Shown: piece after piece, positions 9,650 through 15,903 of the stretch
Numbering within the stretch: position 1 is the stretch's first letter
How the letters are laid out: every line of letters begins with the position of its first letter
Origin: Prevotellaceae bacterium
GTDB taxonomy: Bacteria; Bacteroidota; Bacteroidia; Bacteroidales; UBA932
DNA length: 23,034 nucleotides
Direction of reading: 5' to 3'
Assembly (NCBI GenBank): GCA_031257655.1
Contig: JAIROF010000146.1
Coordinates: forward strand, 1-23,034
Notes under the pieces: generated by a model
Databases searched by the model: none
What the model saw: the letters and a program-made list of their open reading frames with translations, nothing else
What the model was told of the DNA's origin: nothing
Position numbers and translations under genes: made by a program

Positions 9650-10249
9650 ATGAAAGTTTATCACGGCGGCTACACAAAAGTACGCGAGATTGACCTGAAA
9701 AAATGCCGCGCCGGCAGAGATTTCGGGCAAGCGTTTTACCTCAGCAACTCCCGCTTTCATGCGGAGGAGTGCGCCAGGCAGCGAATAGAAGGGGTGACGG
9801 GCGGCGAAAAAATCGCCACGGACACCTTGGAGATGAGGGGAATGATTTTCTGTATCGGCAACACCCCCGTTCAGGAGGAGGACGACAGCGAGCAATGGAA
9901 AATAGCCCGAATGAACGGCAGCAAAGGCGTAATAACGGAATTTGACTTCAACGAAGAGGCCTTCAACGACAAATCGTTGGAAATAATCCGCTTCGAGGCG
10001 TACACGGAGGACTGGCTTAATTTTGTAATTTTCAACCGCATATATGCTGTCGTCCACGGGTGGAGGCATAAGTTCGACATCGTAGAAGGCCCCATCGCCG
10101 AAGACAAAGTTATACGCCGCGTTTACGCCCACGTGTTTGGATTGACGACTTGGGAGCAGGCCGTCGAAGAGCTGAAAGCCTTCCCCTACACGCATCAAAT
10201 AGCGCTGTGCACCGAAAAAGCGCTGAAAATGGTTGAATTTATTGGCTAA
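9650..10249 (+). CDS. DUF3990-like protein (ADP-ribosyltransferase-like toxin candidate)
   Basis: A 199-residue protein with the features I associate with DUF3990: MKVYHGGYTKV at the N-terminus, CRAGRDFGQAFYLSNS (about 21-36), then GVITEFDFNEEAF, LEIIRFEAYTEDWLNFVIFNR, YDIVEGP-like FDIVEGPIAEDKV, and a C-terminal THQIALCTEKAL. Members often sit beside DUF3791 genes in toxin-like loci and are thought to have an ADP-ribosyltransferase-like fold; activity is unproven. No DUF3791 partner is next to it. The region at about 50-85 seems longer than usual. The ATG at 9650 is preceded by a canonical AGGAGG at 9638-9643, unusual beside its neighbours and decisive for the start. Confidence 0.7.
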   Translation: MKVYHGGYTKVREIDLKKCRAGRDFGQAFYLSNSRFHAEECARQRIEGVTGGEKIATDTLEMRGMIFCIGNTPVQEEDDSEQWKIARMNGSKGVITEFDFNEEAFNDKSLEIIRFEAYTEDWLNFVIFNRIYAVVHGWRHKFDIVEGPIAEDKVIRRVYAHVFGLTTWEQAVEELKAFPYTHQIALCTEKALKMVEFIG

Positions 10250-10260
10250 ACACCATCAGG

Positions 10261-10551
10261 ATGAGCAACGCTATTCGTAACATGCTTATCATTGGCGCAA
10301 CGTCGGGCATTGGGCGGGAGCTCTGCGCGCAGTACGCCCGGCGCGGCTGCAAGGTAACCGCCACCGGCAGGCGCAGGGAGCTGCTCGCCTCGCTAAAGGA
10401 AAGCAGCGCCAACATTTCTACCTGCGCAGCAGACGTGGTGGATTGCCATGCGGCGGCGCTGCTGCACCAAGCGCTGGCGGCTGGTGGCGTGGGCTATGAG
10501 GCTGCTGCCCGAATTTATTTACAAGCGAATTTAAAAACCTACAGCGTATGA
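10261..10551 (+). pseudogene. 3'-truncated short-chain dehydrogenase fused to an unrelated tail
   Basis: The first roughly 75 codons are the start of a short-chain dehydrogenase/reductase: the NAD(P)-binding GATSGIG motif (about 12-18), YARRGCKVTATGRR, and the start of the second strand pair (CAADVVD). The NNAG motif, catalytic Ser and YxxxK are all missing; a normal member has about 240 residues. The last 20 codons (about 10490-10548) have no SDR character and end by ATGA overlap with the ATPase gene. That tail may be the end of a gene that once preceded the ATPase. Confidence 0.75.
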
Positions 10552-11423
10552 TACGGCACGTTAAAATAGCGCGGCTTTGGGGGCAGCACGAAGTGGACTG
10601 GCGTCCCCACCCCGATGTAAACATTCTGGCAGGCGTCAACGGCAGCGGAAAGAGCGCGCTGCTGCGGGTGATCAATGCAGCGCTGTCGCGCAAAAGCGAG
10701 GATTTTTCGTGCTTGGAAAATTTGCTTTCGCCAAACGCTCTTGCCCCAAGCTATACCATCAAAATAGAGGGCGATGGCATAAACGTTGAGGTTGAAGCCA
10801 TCGCGAAGCTTGACGGAAGCCGAAGCGCGAGCCATATAGACGTTCGCAGCAGCAAAGTAGGGTGCGGGCACGACTTGGTAAGCACGTTCGACAACATTGC
10901 CAACGAAAAAAAGGCGCTGGAGCAGGAGCTATCGCCGCTTGCAGCGCAGCTGGATGCCGCGATTTTTGATACGCAAAAGCGGTCGCTCAACAGCTACCGG
11001 CTAAAGGCAACGGAAGACCTCGACACGGGAATCCGCATCAGCAGCCGGCTAAAGGAGTGGATAAAGATTGTAAATGATTTCTTTGCAGACGCAGGCAAGG
11101 CTTTTGAAATTCAGGGCAGCAACGTTTTTTTCCGGCAAGCGGACGGAAATGAGCTGCCGCTAAATAGGCTCTCGGCGGGCGAAAAGCAGCTGCTAATCAT
11201 CTTGACCAGCGCTTTGGTGCAGGACGGCAGCCCCTTCATATTGCTCATGGATGAACCTGAAATATCGCTGGATGTGGATTGGCAGTACAAGCTAATCAAC
11301 GCCATCCGGACGCTCAACCCCAGCTGCCAGCTGATCATCGCCACCCACTCGCCCGCCGTCTTTGGGGACGGATGGAACGACAAGCTGTTTTTTATGGAAG
11401 ATTTGCTGAAACAACAGGCATGA
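10548..11423 (+). CDS. ABC-type AAA ATPase, AriA-like (PARIS-like pair)
   Basis: A 291-residue compact SMC/ABC-like ATPase of the AAA_15/AAA_21 kind. Walker A is GVNGSGKS (29-36), the ABC signature is LSAGEK (208-213), Walker B is ILLMDEPEISL (231-241, Asp235-Glu236), and the switch His is in ATHSPAV (His267). A helical region between 110 and 190 would form a short coiled arm. The next gene, a DUF4435 protein, overlaps by ATGA. In PARIS defence, AriA (ABC-like ATPase) holds AriB (DUF4435 TOPRIM nuclease) until a phage anti-restriction protein triggers release. This ATPase is shorter than the AriA proteins I remember, so the assignment is to the architecture, not to a known subtype. Confidence 0.8.
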   Translation: MIRHVKIARLWGQHEVDWRPHPDVNILAGVNGSGKSALLRVINAALSRKSEDFSCLENLLSPNALAPSYTIKIEGDGINVEVEAIAKLDGSRSASHIDVRSSKVGCGHDLVSTFDNIANEKKALEQELSPLAAQLDAAIFDTQKRSLNSYRLKATEDLDTGIRISSRLKEWIKIVNDFFADAGKAFEIQGSNVFFRQADGNELPLNRLSAGEKQLLIILTSALVQDGSPFILLMDEPEISLDVDWQYKLINAIRTLNPSCQLIIATHSPAVFGDGWNDKLFFMEDLLKQQA

Positions 11424-12133
11424 GCAAGCAGGATTTCTACCGGAAGTGGGCAATGAGCTACAGCCATGAAGCCGACCTGAAAAAAAAACTGGAGGCAGTG
11501 GTTTTTGTTGAAGGAAAAGACGACAAACCGTTTTGGGAGGCCGTATTTATGCACGCCTCCAAGCAGGTGCGGGTCATTACAGGAGTGGACAACCCCGAAA
11601 ATCCGGCGAGCGGAAAGCAGGAGCGCCTGAAATATTTTCCGCACCTGAACAAGCGTTTTTTTATTTGCATAGATAGCGACTATGGCTACATTAAGCAGGC
11701 GCACCCGGAGTACAACGCCCAAAATTTTGTTCTGCAAACCTACACGTACGCCATAGAAAACCACTATTTGGCCTCCAACGGCAAGCTGCAAGATTTTTTA
11801 AAGCAGCACTCCAGCATTATATACGGCGCATTTTTGGCTCATTTAGCAGCGGGAACTTCTGTGAATAAATTTTGTGAAAGCGTCAAGCCCCCTGATGGCC
11901 GCAACGAATCGTTGGATGCGCTACAGAAAAATATTCGAGAAAAGCAGCTCCCCTGCGTGGATAACCGGTGCATGGATAACCGGTACGCAGCCCTTGGGCT
12001 TGCCGCCGATAACGTGTACTTGTTTATGAAAGCAAAAATGCTGATGCAGCCGCTGCGCTGCGGCAACGATTTATCCTTTGAGCATTTTCCAATGGATAAA
12101 ATCCAAAAAGATATTGCCGCAATATTAACCTGA
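11420..12133 (+). CDS. DUF4435 TOPRIM-like protein, AriB-like effector candidate
   Basis: A 237-residue protein with DUF4435 features: VVFVEGKDDKPFWEAVF (27-43, acidic Glu31), the TOPRIM-like DxD in FFICIDSDYGY (Asp85, Asp87), and YTYAIENHYL (108-117). These acidic residues fit metal binding by an OLD/TOPRIM-type nuclease core. The ATG at 11420 overlaps the ATPase stop (ATGA). The frame is open 47 codons further back inside the ATPase gene, but those codons are an out-of-frame shadow. In PARIS the DUF4435 partner is the toxic effector, reported to cleave tRNA. Whether this one acts so is inference. Confidence 0.8.
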   Translation: MSKQDFYRKWAMSYSHEADLKKKLEAVVFVEGKDDKPFWEAVFMHASKQVRVITGVDNPENPASGKQERLKYFPHLNKRFFICIDSDYGYIKQAHPEYNAQNFVLQTYTYAIENHYLASNGKLQDFLKQHSSIIYGAFLAHLAAGTSVNKFCESVKPPDGRNESLDALQKNIREKQLPCVDNRCMDNRYAALGLAADNVYLFMKAKMLMQPLRCGNDLSFEHFPMDKIQKDIAAILT

Positions 12134-12152
12134 AGCAACCCTTTGGCGCACC

Positions 12153-12524
12153 ATGATTAAAGAAATACTACTCGTAGGGTTAGGCGGCGGAGCGGGCAGC
12201 ATTTTGCGCTACCTTGCCGCGCGGGTCGCGGCTAAGGCGGGATGGCTTGCGTTTCCCGCCGCAACGCTTGCCGTCAACGTGCTGGGGTGCTTTTTGATGG
12301 GCGCGCTGGCGGGGGCGTCGCTGAGGGCGGGGTGGATGGACGCCCCCCAAAAATCCCTGCTCATGGCCGGATTTTGCGGAGGATTCACCACCTTTTCGGC
12401 CTTTTCGCTGGAAAACGTGCAGCTGTATCAGGCGGGCAGCTACGCCACGCTTGCCCTGTATGCTGCCGCAAGCGTGGCGGCGGGGTTTGCCGCCGTGTGG
12501 GCGGGAATGATTATCGTGAAGTAG
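12153..12524 (+). CDS. crcB: Fluoride channel CrcB (Fluc)
   Basis: A 123-residue inner membrane protein with four predicted hydrophobic helices, acting as a dual-topology dimer that exports fluoride. Landmarks are GGGAGSILRY (11-20), the conserved pore Asn in LAVNVLGCFLMG (39-50), and GFCGGFTTFSAFS (73-85) with the fluoride-track Phe residues. Start ATG at 12153 is 19 bases after the DUF4435 stop. I see no fluoride riboswitch in that short gap. The last 97 bases recur, degraded, at 13627-13722 beyond the DUF1016 gene. Confidence 0.9.
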   Translation: MIKEILLVGLGGGAGSILRYLAARVAAKAGWLAFPAATLAVNVLGCFLMGALAGASLRAGWMDAPQKSLLMAGFCGGFTTFSAFSLENVQLYQAGSYATLALYAAASVAAGFAAVWAGMIIVK

Positions 12525-12526
12525 AA
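12430..12526 (+). repeat. crcB 3'-end repeat, intact copy
   Basis: This stretch, the last codons of crcB plus two bases, is repeated in the same direction at 13627-13722 with about 85% identity by eye and a one-base deletion. The pair encloses the DUF1016 gene. Confidence 0.7.
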
Positions 12527-12528
12527 AG

Positions 12529-13566
12529 TTGTACTTAGAATTTAAAAACGTGGAAACCGTATTACCCGATAAAAGCAGCTACAAAGCGCTGGTGACACAA
12601 ATTTCCGAAATGTTTGTAGAAGGTCAGCGGCAGGCGATTGTTACCGTAAACAGGCATTTGGTGGAAACCTACTGGAGGGTAGGACGATACATTGTAGATT
12701 ATGAGCAGCAAGGCAGCAAGAAAGCGGCGTATGGCGACAGCCTCATCGAGCGCCTGTCCAAAGACCTTACTTCGCTGCACGGGCGCGGATTTAGCCTCAG
12801 CAACATAAAGCGGATGAGGCAATTTTATGCTCTTTATCCGGATGGCGCAACGGCGTCGTACCAGCTGAGCTGGTCGCACTACATTGAGCTGCTAAAGATT
12901 GATGATGAGCTTGAAAGAAGCTTCTACGAAAAGCAGGCGCTAATAGAAAGCTGGTCTGTTGCCGACTTAATCCGCCAAAAGAAAACATCCCTCTTTCTCC
13001 GGCTGGCGGCAACGAAGGACAAAGAAGGCATTTTGCAGCTGGCGCGGCAAGGGCTGGCGGTGGCACAACCCGCCGACCTCATCCGCGAGCCCTACGTGCT
13101 GGACTTCTTGCAGCTGCCGGAACCGCACCGCTACTCCGAGTCCGATTTGGAGGAGCGGATCATTTCGCACTTGCAGCAATTTTTGCTTGAGCTGGGAAAA
13201 GGCTTTGCATTTATTGGCCGGCAGTACCGGATTATGCTTGGCAACCGCCCGCACTACGTTGATTTGGTTTTTTACCACCGCATCCTGAAGTGCTTTGTGC
13301 TTATTGACTTAAAGCGGGAAGATGCCGGCTATGAGGACATCGGGCAAATGAATATGTACCTTGGCTATTTTGAAAACGAAGAAAACGCCGACGGCGACAA
13401 CCCGCCCATAGGCATCGTGCTGGCAAGAGAAAAAGACGAGATGGTTGTAAAATATGCCATGCACAACATCTCCTCTCAGCTGCTGGTTTCCAAGTATCAG
13501 CTATACTTCCCCGATAAGGAGGAGCTAAAAAAAATTGTGAGCGACCAGCTGGGCAGCCTGCCGTAA
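12529..13566 (+). CDS. DUF1016 (YhcG-type) PDDEXK nuclease-domain protein
   Basis: A 345-residue member of the DUF1016/YhcG family. The N-terminal helical part has VNRHLVETYWRVGRYI (40-55), FSLSNIKRMRQFYALYP (88-104) and LSWSHYIELLKIDD (113-126), which resembles the DNA-binding DUF1016_N domain. The C-terminal nuclease-like fold has RPHYVDLVFYHR (240-251, Asp245) and VLIDLKRE (257-264), with Asp260 in place of the more common Glu, and GQMNMYLGYF. It begins with a TTG at 12529, four bases after crcB; the first ATG (12610) would cut into the domain. The family is common in restriction and mobile loci, but its role is not settled. Confidence 0.85.
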   Translation: MYLEFKNVETVLPDKSSYKALVTQISEMFVEGQRQAIVTVNRHLVETYWRVGRYIVDYEQQGSKKAAYGDSLIERLSKDLTSLHGRGFSLSNIKRMRQFYALYPDGATASYQLSWSHYIELLKIDDELERSFYEKQALIESWSVADLIRQKKTSLFLRLAATKDKEGILQLARQGLAVAQPADLIREPYVLDFLQLPEPHRYSESDLEERIISHLQQFLLELGKGFAFIGRQYRIMLGNRPHYVDLVFYHRILKCFVLIDLKREDAGYEDIGQMNMYLGYFENEENADGDNPPIGIVLAREKDEMVVKYAMHNISSQLLVSKYQLYFPDKEELKKIVSDQLGSLP

Positions 13567-13593
13567 GCAGGGAGAAGCCGTAAGCAGGGAGAA
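13560..13593 (+). repeat. 17-bp tandem duplication across the DUF1016 stop
   Basis: The 17-bp unit GCCGTAAGCAGGGAGAA occurs twice in direct succession (13560-13576 and 13577-13593) with no mismatch. The first copy includes the DUF1016 stop codon. It looks like a recent slippage or repair scar. Confidence 0.75.
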
Positions 13594-13626
13594 AGGGGAA
13601 ATGCAGGAACAAATCCGCTATACCGG

Positions 13627-13722
13627 AGGCGGGCAGCCACGCCATGCAGACCCTGCATGCTGCCGCAAGCATGGCGTCGGGGTTTTCCGCCGCGTGGCGG
13701 GGATTATTATCGTGAAGTAGAA
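13627..13722 (+). pseudogene. Degraded duplicate of the crcB 3' end
   Basis: The segment aligns with 12430-12526, the end of crcB, including an identical final ATTATCGTGAAGTAGAA. About 13 substitutions and a one-base loss break the frame. There is no upstream part of crcB, so this is a 3'-end fragment only. Confidence 0.75.
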
Positions 13723-13752
13723 GGCTATGGCTGGAGCTTAAGAATGCGGAGC

Positions 13753-13781
13753 CAATTGGTGCGACGCCGTCGCACCAATTG
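13753..13781. repeat. 29-bp palindrome in repeat unit 1
   Basis: CAATTGGTGCGACG pairs perfectly with CGTCGCACCAATTG around a single central C at 13767. This 14-bp dyad could be a recombinase or regulator site, or a hairpin. Confidence 0.8.
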
Positions 13782-13853
13782 AGCAAGTGTCATTTACGCA
13801 ATGTGTTATAGCTTTATTCGGGCGTATATTTGCAAAATTTAAGAATGCGGAGC

Positions 13854-13882
13854 CAATTGGTGCGACGGCGTCGCACCAATTG
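13854..13882. repeat. 29-bp palindrome in repeat unit 2
   Basis: The same two 14-base arms as in unit 1, but the central base at 13868 is G. The whole palindrome is thus the exact reverse complement of the copy in unit 1. Confidence 0.8.
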
Positions 13883-14053
13883 AGCAAGTGTCATTTACAC
13901 AATGTGTTATAGTTCTGCCCGAGCCTACATCCGAAAAGAGCGCCTGAACGCAGGCGGGAATATGCTTCCGCAACCGTAGCGCTGAAAGATGGAAGGTGGC
14001 GTTTGGCTGAAGAAAAGAAAAAAGGCTAATTTATCATCTAAGCAATTAATGCT

Positions 14054-14869
14054 ATGAGCAACAAAGGTAAAAAAAAACAAGTAGTTGAAAAACTTTTTGA
14101 TATTTGTGTCAAAAAAAATGATTTTGTTTTCCACAACGACCTGGTGAAAGATGTTTGTCGAAAAGTCGGCTTAGGCAACCCGTTTGATGTAACCAAACTT
14201 GACGATAAGGCCAAGCTGCCGGATGTCTTGCTAAAAAACAACTATGCGATTATTCACATTGGAGGCGGAAAGCATAAATTCATCAAAGGCATCAGTAAAG
14301 TTTTCCATGATTTTGAGCCTATCCAGAAGAAAATAGATTGGGAGTATAAAAAATCTATTCTCAACCAGTACAACTCAAGCGAAAGCAACATTCTTTCGGT
14401 GGCTAACAACCAACGGATACTGCACCATTTTTTGTTCGGAAAGGATACGGAGCTTGACAACATAGATATTCTGAAACGTCCGAAAACTTATTTTCCTCAC
14501 CGAACAAAAGCTTCTTTTGAATACTATTTCGGGAGAGGAACAAAAACGGAATTGAAGAATATCCAAATAGAAGTCGATTTGACAATAGAGTTTCAAGGAA
14601 CGATAGGCGTTTTTGAAGGGAAAAATGGAAAGCCCGACAGCTTTAGCGTTTATCAGATTTACCACCCGTTTTTGTATTACTATAACGCTAACCGGAATAC
14701 CGAATTGGCGGGAAAAATCAAAAATATTTACTGCGTTTATGTAGTTCGCGAAAAGGGAAAAGAAAACGACACGCTTAAGCTTTGGGCATATACGTTCGAA
14801 ACCCCGTTAGACATTACCACTATCAAGTTTATAAAATCAACGTCATACAAATTAATTAACATTGGCTGA
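14054..14869 (+). CDS. Type II restriction endonuclease candidate
   Basis: A 271-residue protein just upstream of, and touching, a DNA methyltransferase. A PD-(D/E)xK-type site can be read: Asp175 in IEVDLTIEF and Glu188-x-Lys190 in GVFEGKNGKPDSF, followed by SVYQIYHPFLYYY. The N-terminal 90 residues (charged, with DVCRKVGLGNPFDVTKLD) look like a helix-turn-helix-type or target-contact domain. The gene is clearly AT-richer than the operon around it, with many AAA, AAT and TTT codons, a sign of transfer. The specificity is unknown. It is named as an endonuclease from the motif and its partner, not from a close recognised relative. Confidence 0.75.
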   Translation: MSNKGKKKQVVEKLFDICVKKNDFVFHNDLVKDVCRKVGLGNPFDVTKLDDKAKLPDVLLKNNYAIIHIGGGKHKFIKGISKVFHDFEPIQKKIDWEYKKSILNQYNSSESNILSVANNQRILHHFLFGKDTELDNIDILKRPKTYFPHRTKASFEYYFGRGTKTELKNIQIEVDLTIEFQGTIGVFEGKNGKPDSFSVYQIYHPFLYYYNANRNTELAGKIKNIYCVYVVREKGKENDTLKLWAYTFETPLDITTIKFIKSTSYKLINIG

Positions 14870-14870
14870 A

Positions 14871-15713
14871 ATGTTGGCAAAATTTAGGAATAAAGTATTT
14901 AATGATGATATCATGAGGGTTCTCAAGACGGTGCCGGATAATTCGCTGGATATGGTTTATGGCGACCCTGACTATAATGTGGGCATCAGCTACGCCGGAA
15001 AAAGCTATACGCAAAAGTGGAATGATTATATTGACTGGTATGTTGAGCTTACCAAAGAATGCATGCGCATTTTAAAGCCAACGGGAAATCTGTTTATGAT
15101 GAACTACCCGAAACAAAACGCTTATTTGCGAGTAAAATATTTGGATGATAGCGCGCATGATGTTCATGATTACGTATGGGTGTACAATACAAATGTCGGC
15201 CATTCGCCACGAAAATTTACAACCGCCCATCGCAGCATTTTACACGCAACCAAAACAGGCGATAACGCATTTTACAAAGACAACGTGGCTGTACCTTACC
15301 AAAATCCCACCGACAAACGGATTATGGGGCGCATTGCGGCGGGGCATTTGGGGCGCATGCCTTACAGCTGGTTTTACTATGACTTGGTTAAGAATGTAAG
15401 CAAAGATAAAACATTTCACTCCTGCCAGATTCCCCTACAGCTGGTTGAGATGTTAATAAAATCCTGTACGCAGGAAAATGATGACTGTTTTATTCTTTTT
15501 GGAGGAAGCGGGAGCGAATTAGTTCTATGCAAAAACTTGGGCAGAAATTATATCAGCTGCGAGCTACACCCCGAGTACTATCAAATGATACTGGATAGGC
15601 TCAATAATGCCGGAGTAATAAAGACGGAATATAAGCTGGATTTTATTAAGCAAAGAAATGTAGAAAGTGTGAAAACAATGGATTTATTTGCAAAAATAGA
15701 AAATGCTGTATAA
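14871..15713 (+). CDS. DNA methyltransferase (N4-cytosine/N6-adenine, beta class)
   Basis: A 280-residue modification enzyme. The catalytic motif IV comes first, VYGDPDYNVGISY (29-41, a DPPY variant with Asp in third place), then a target-recognition region (about 90-180), then the AdoMet motif I FILFGGSGSELVLCKNLGRN (207-226). This IV-TRD-I order is the beta class. It would protect the host from the upstream endonuclease. The ATG at 14871 follows the endonuclease stop by one base; a TTG at 14862 would add three residues and overlap by eight bases. Base composition is AT-rich, as in its partner. Confidence 0.88.
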   Translation: MLAKFRNKVFNDDIMRVLKTVPDNSLDMVYGDPDYNVGISYAGKSYTQKWNDYIDWYVELTKECMRILKPTGNLFMMNYPKQNAYLRVKYLDDSAHDVHDYVWVYNTNVGHSPRKFTTAHRSILHATKTGDNAFYKDNVAVPYQNPTDKRIMGRIAAGHLGRMPYSWFYYDLVKNVSKDKTFHSCQIPLQLVEMLIKSCTQENDDCFILFGGSGSELVLCKNLGRNYISCELHPEYYQMILDRLNNAGVIKTEYKLDFIKQRNVESVKTMDLFAKIENAV

Positions 15714-15826
15714 AAAATTGCTCACAGAATGATATAGCACAAAACCGCTGATTTTCATCACTTTGCAAAAACAAATTTATTCAAAACATTGGCATTCAGT
15801 AAGTTGAGCAAGACTTGCAAGGCTTT

Positions 15827-15854
15827 AATTCTCAATTCTCAATTCTTAACTCTT
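15827..15854 (+). repeat. Heptamer tandem repeat at the presumed right island edge
   Basis: Four 7-base units follow one another: AATTCTC, AATTCTC, AATTCTT, AACTCTT. They end 49 bases before the pump start and mark the change from AT-rich to GC-rich DNA. Such AATTCTC runs are, from memory, frequent between genes in Bacteroidetes. Confidence 0.6.
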
Positions 15855-15903
15855 AATTAACATTAACCGGCTCCTTGCGGGGCGCATTCACACGAAAAAC
15901 ATC

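Larger units (their letters stand above)
13738..13938 (+). repeat. 101-bp tandem repeat with a conserved 76-bp core
   Basis: Unit 1 starts at 13738 and unit 2 at 13839. The first 76 bases differ at only three places (13738-13813 against 13839-13914). The following 25 bases still align but with only about 60% identity, and most changes are transitions. Unit 1 has TATATTTG at 13825-13832, a perfect -7 box; the matching place in unit 2 has lost it. Confidence 0.75.
13567..14053. other. Repeat-rich gap between DUF1016 and the restriction gene
   Basis: The 487 bases hold the 17-bp tandem repeat, a degraded crcB 3' end (13627-13722), two 101-bp tandem units with palindromes (13738 onward), and a short open stretch (13916-14029) that ends in TAA and could be the tail of a lost gene. 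No intact gene is seen on either strand. Confidence 0.6.
9004..15903. mobile_element. Putative 6.9-kb accessory island splitting the efflux operon
   Basis: The segment separates an adaptor gene from the RND pump gene that normally adjoins it. Its content is unlike the flanks: toxin-like, restriction and other defence-type genes, at least three gene fragments, duplicated ends and palindromic repeats. No integrase, transposase or clear att site is visible, so the mode of entry is unknown. The left edge is placed after the adaptor stop. The right edge lies somewhere between the methyltransferase stop (15713) and the pump start (15904). The island call is inferred from context. Confidence 0.6.

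Noticed and set aside
13301..13786. A 161-codon minus-strand frame through the DUF1016 end and the repeats
   Set aside because: It overlaps the nuclease gene and the crcB fragment and has no recognisable feature.
13738..13938. CRISPR-like repeat-spacer-repeat
   Set aside because: There are only two units, the spacer is itself a diverged part of the repeat, the core is too long, and no cas genes are present.
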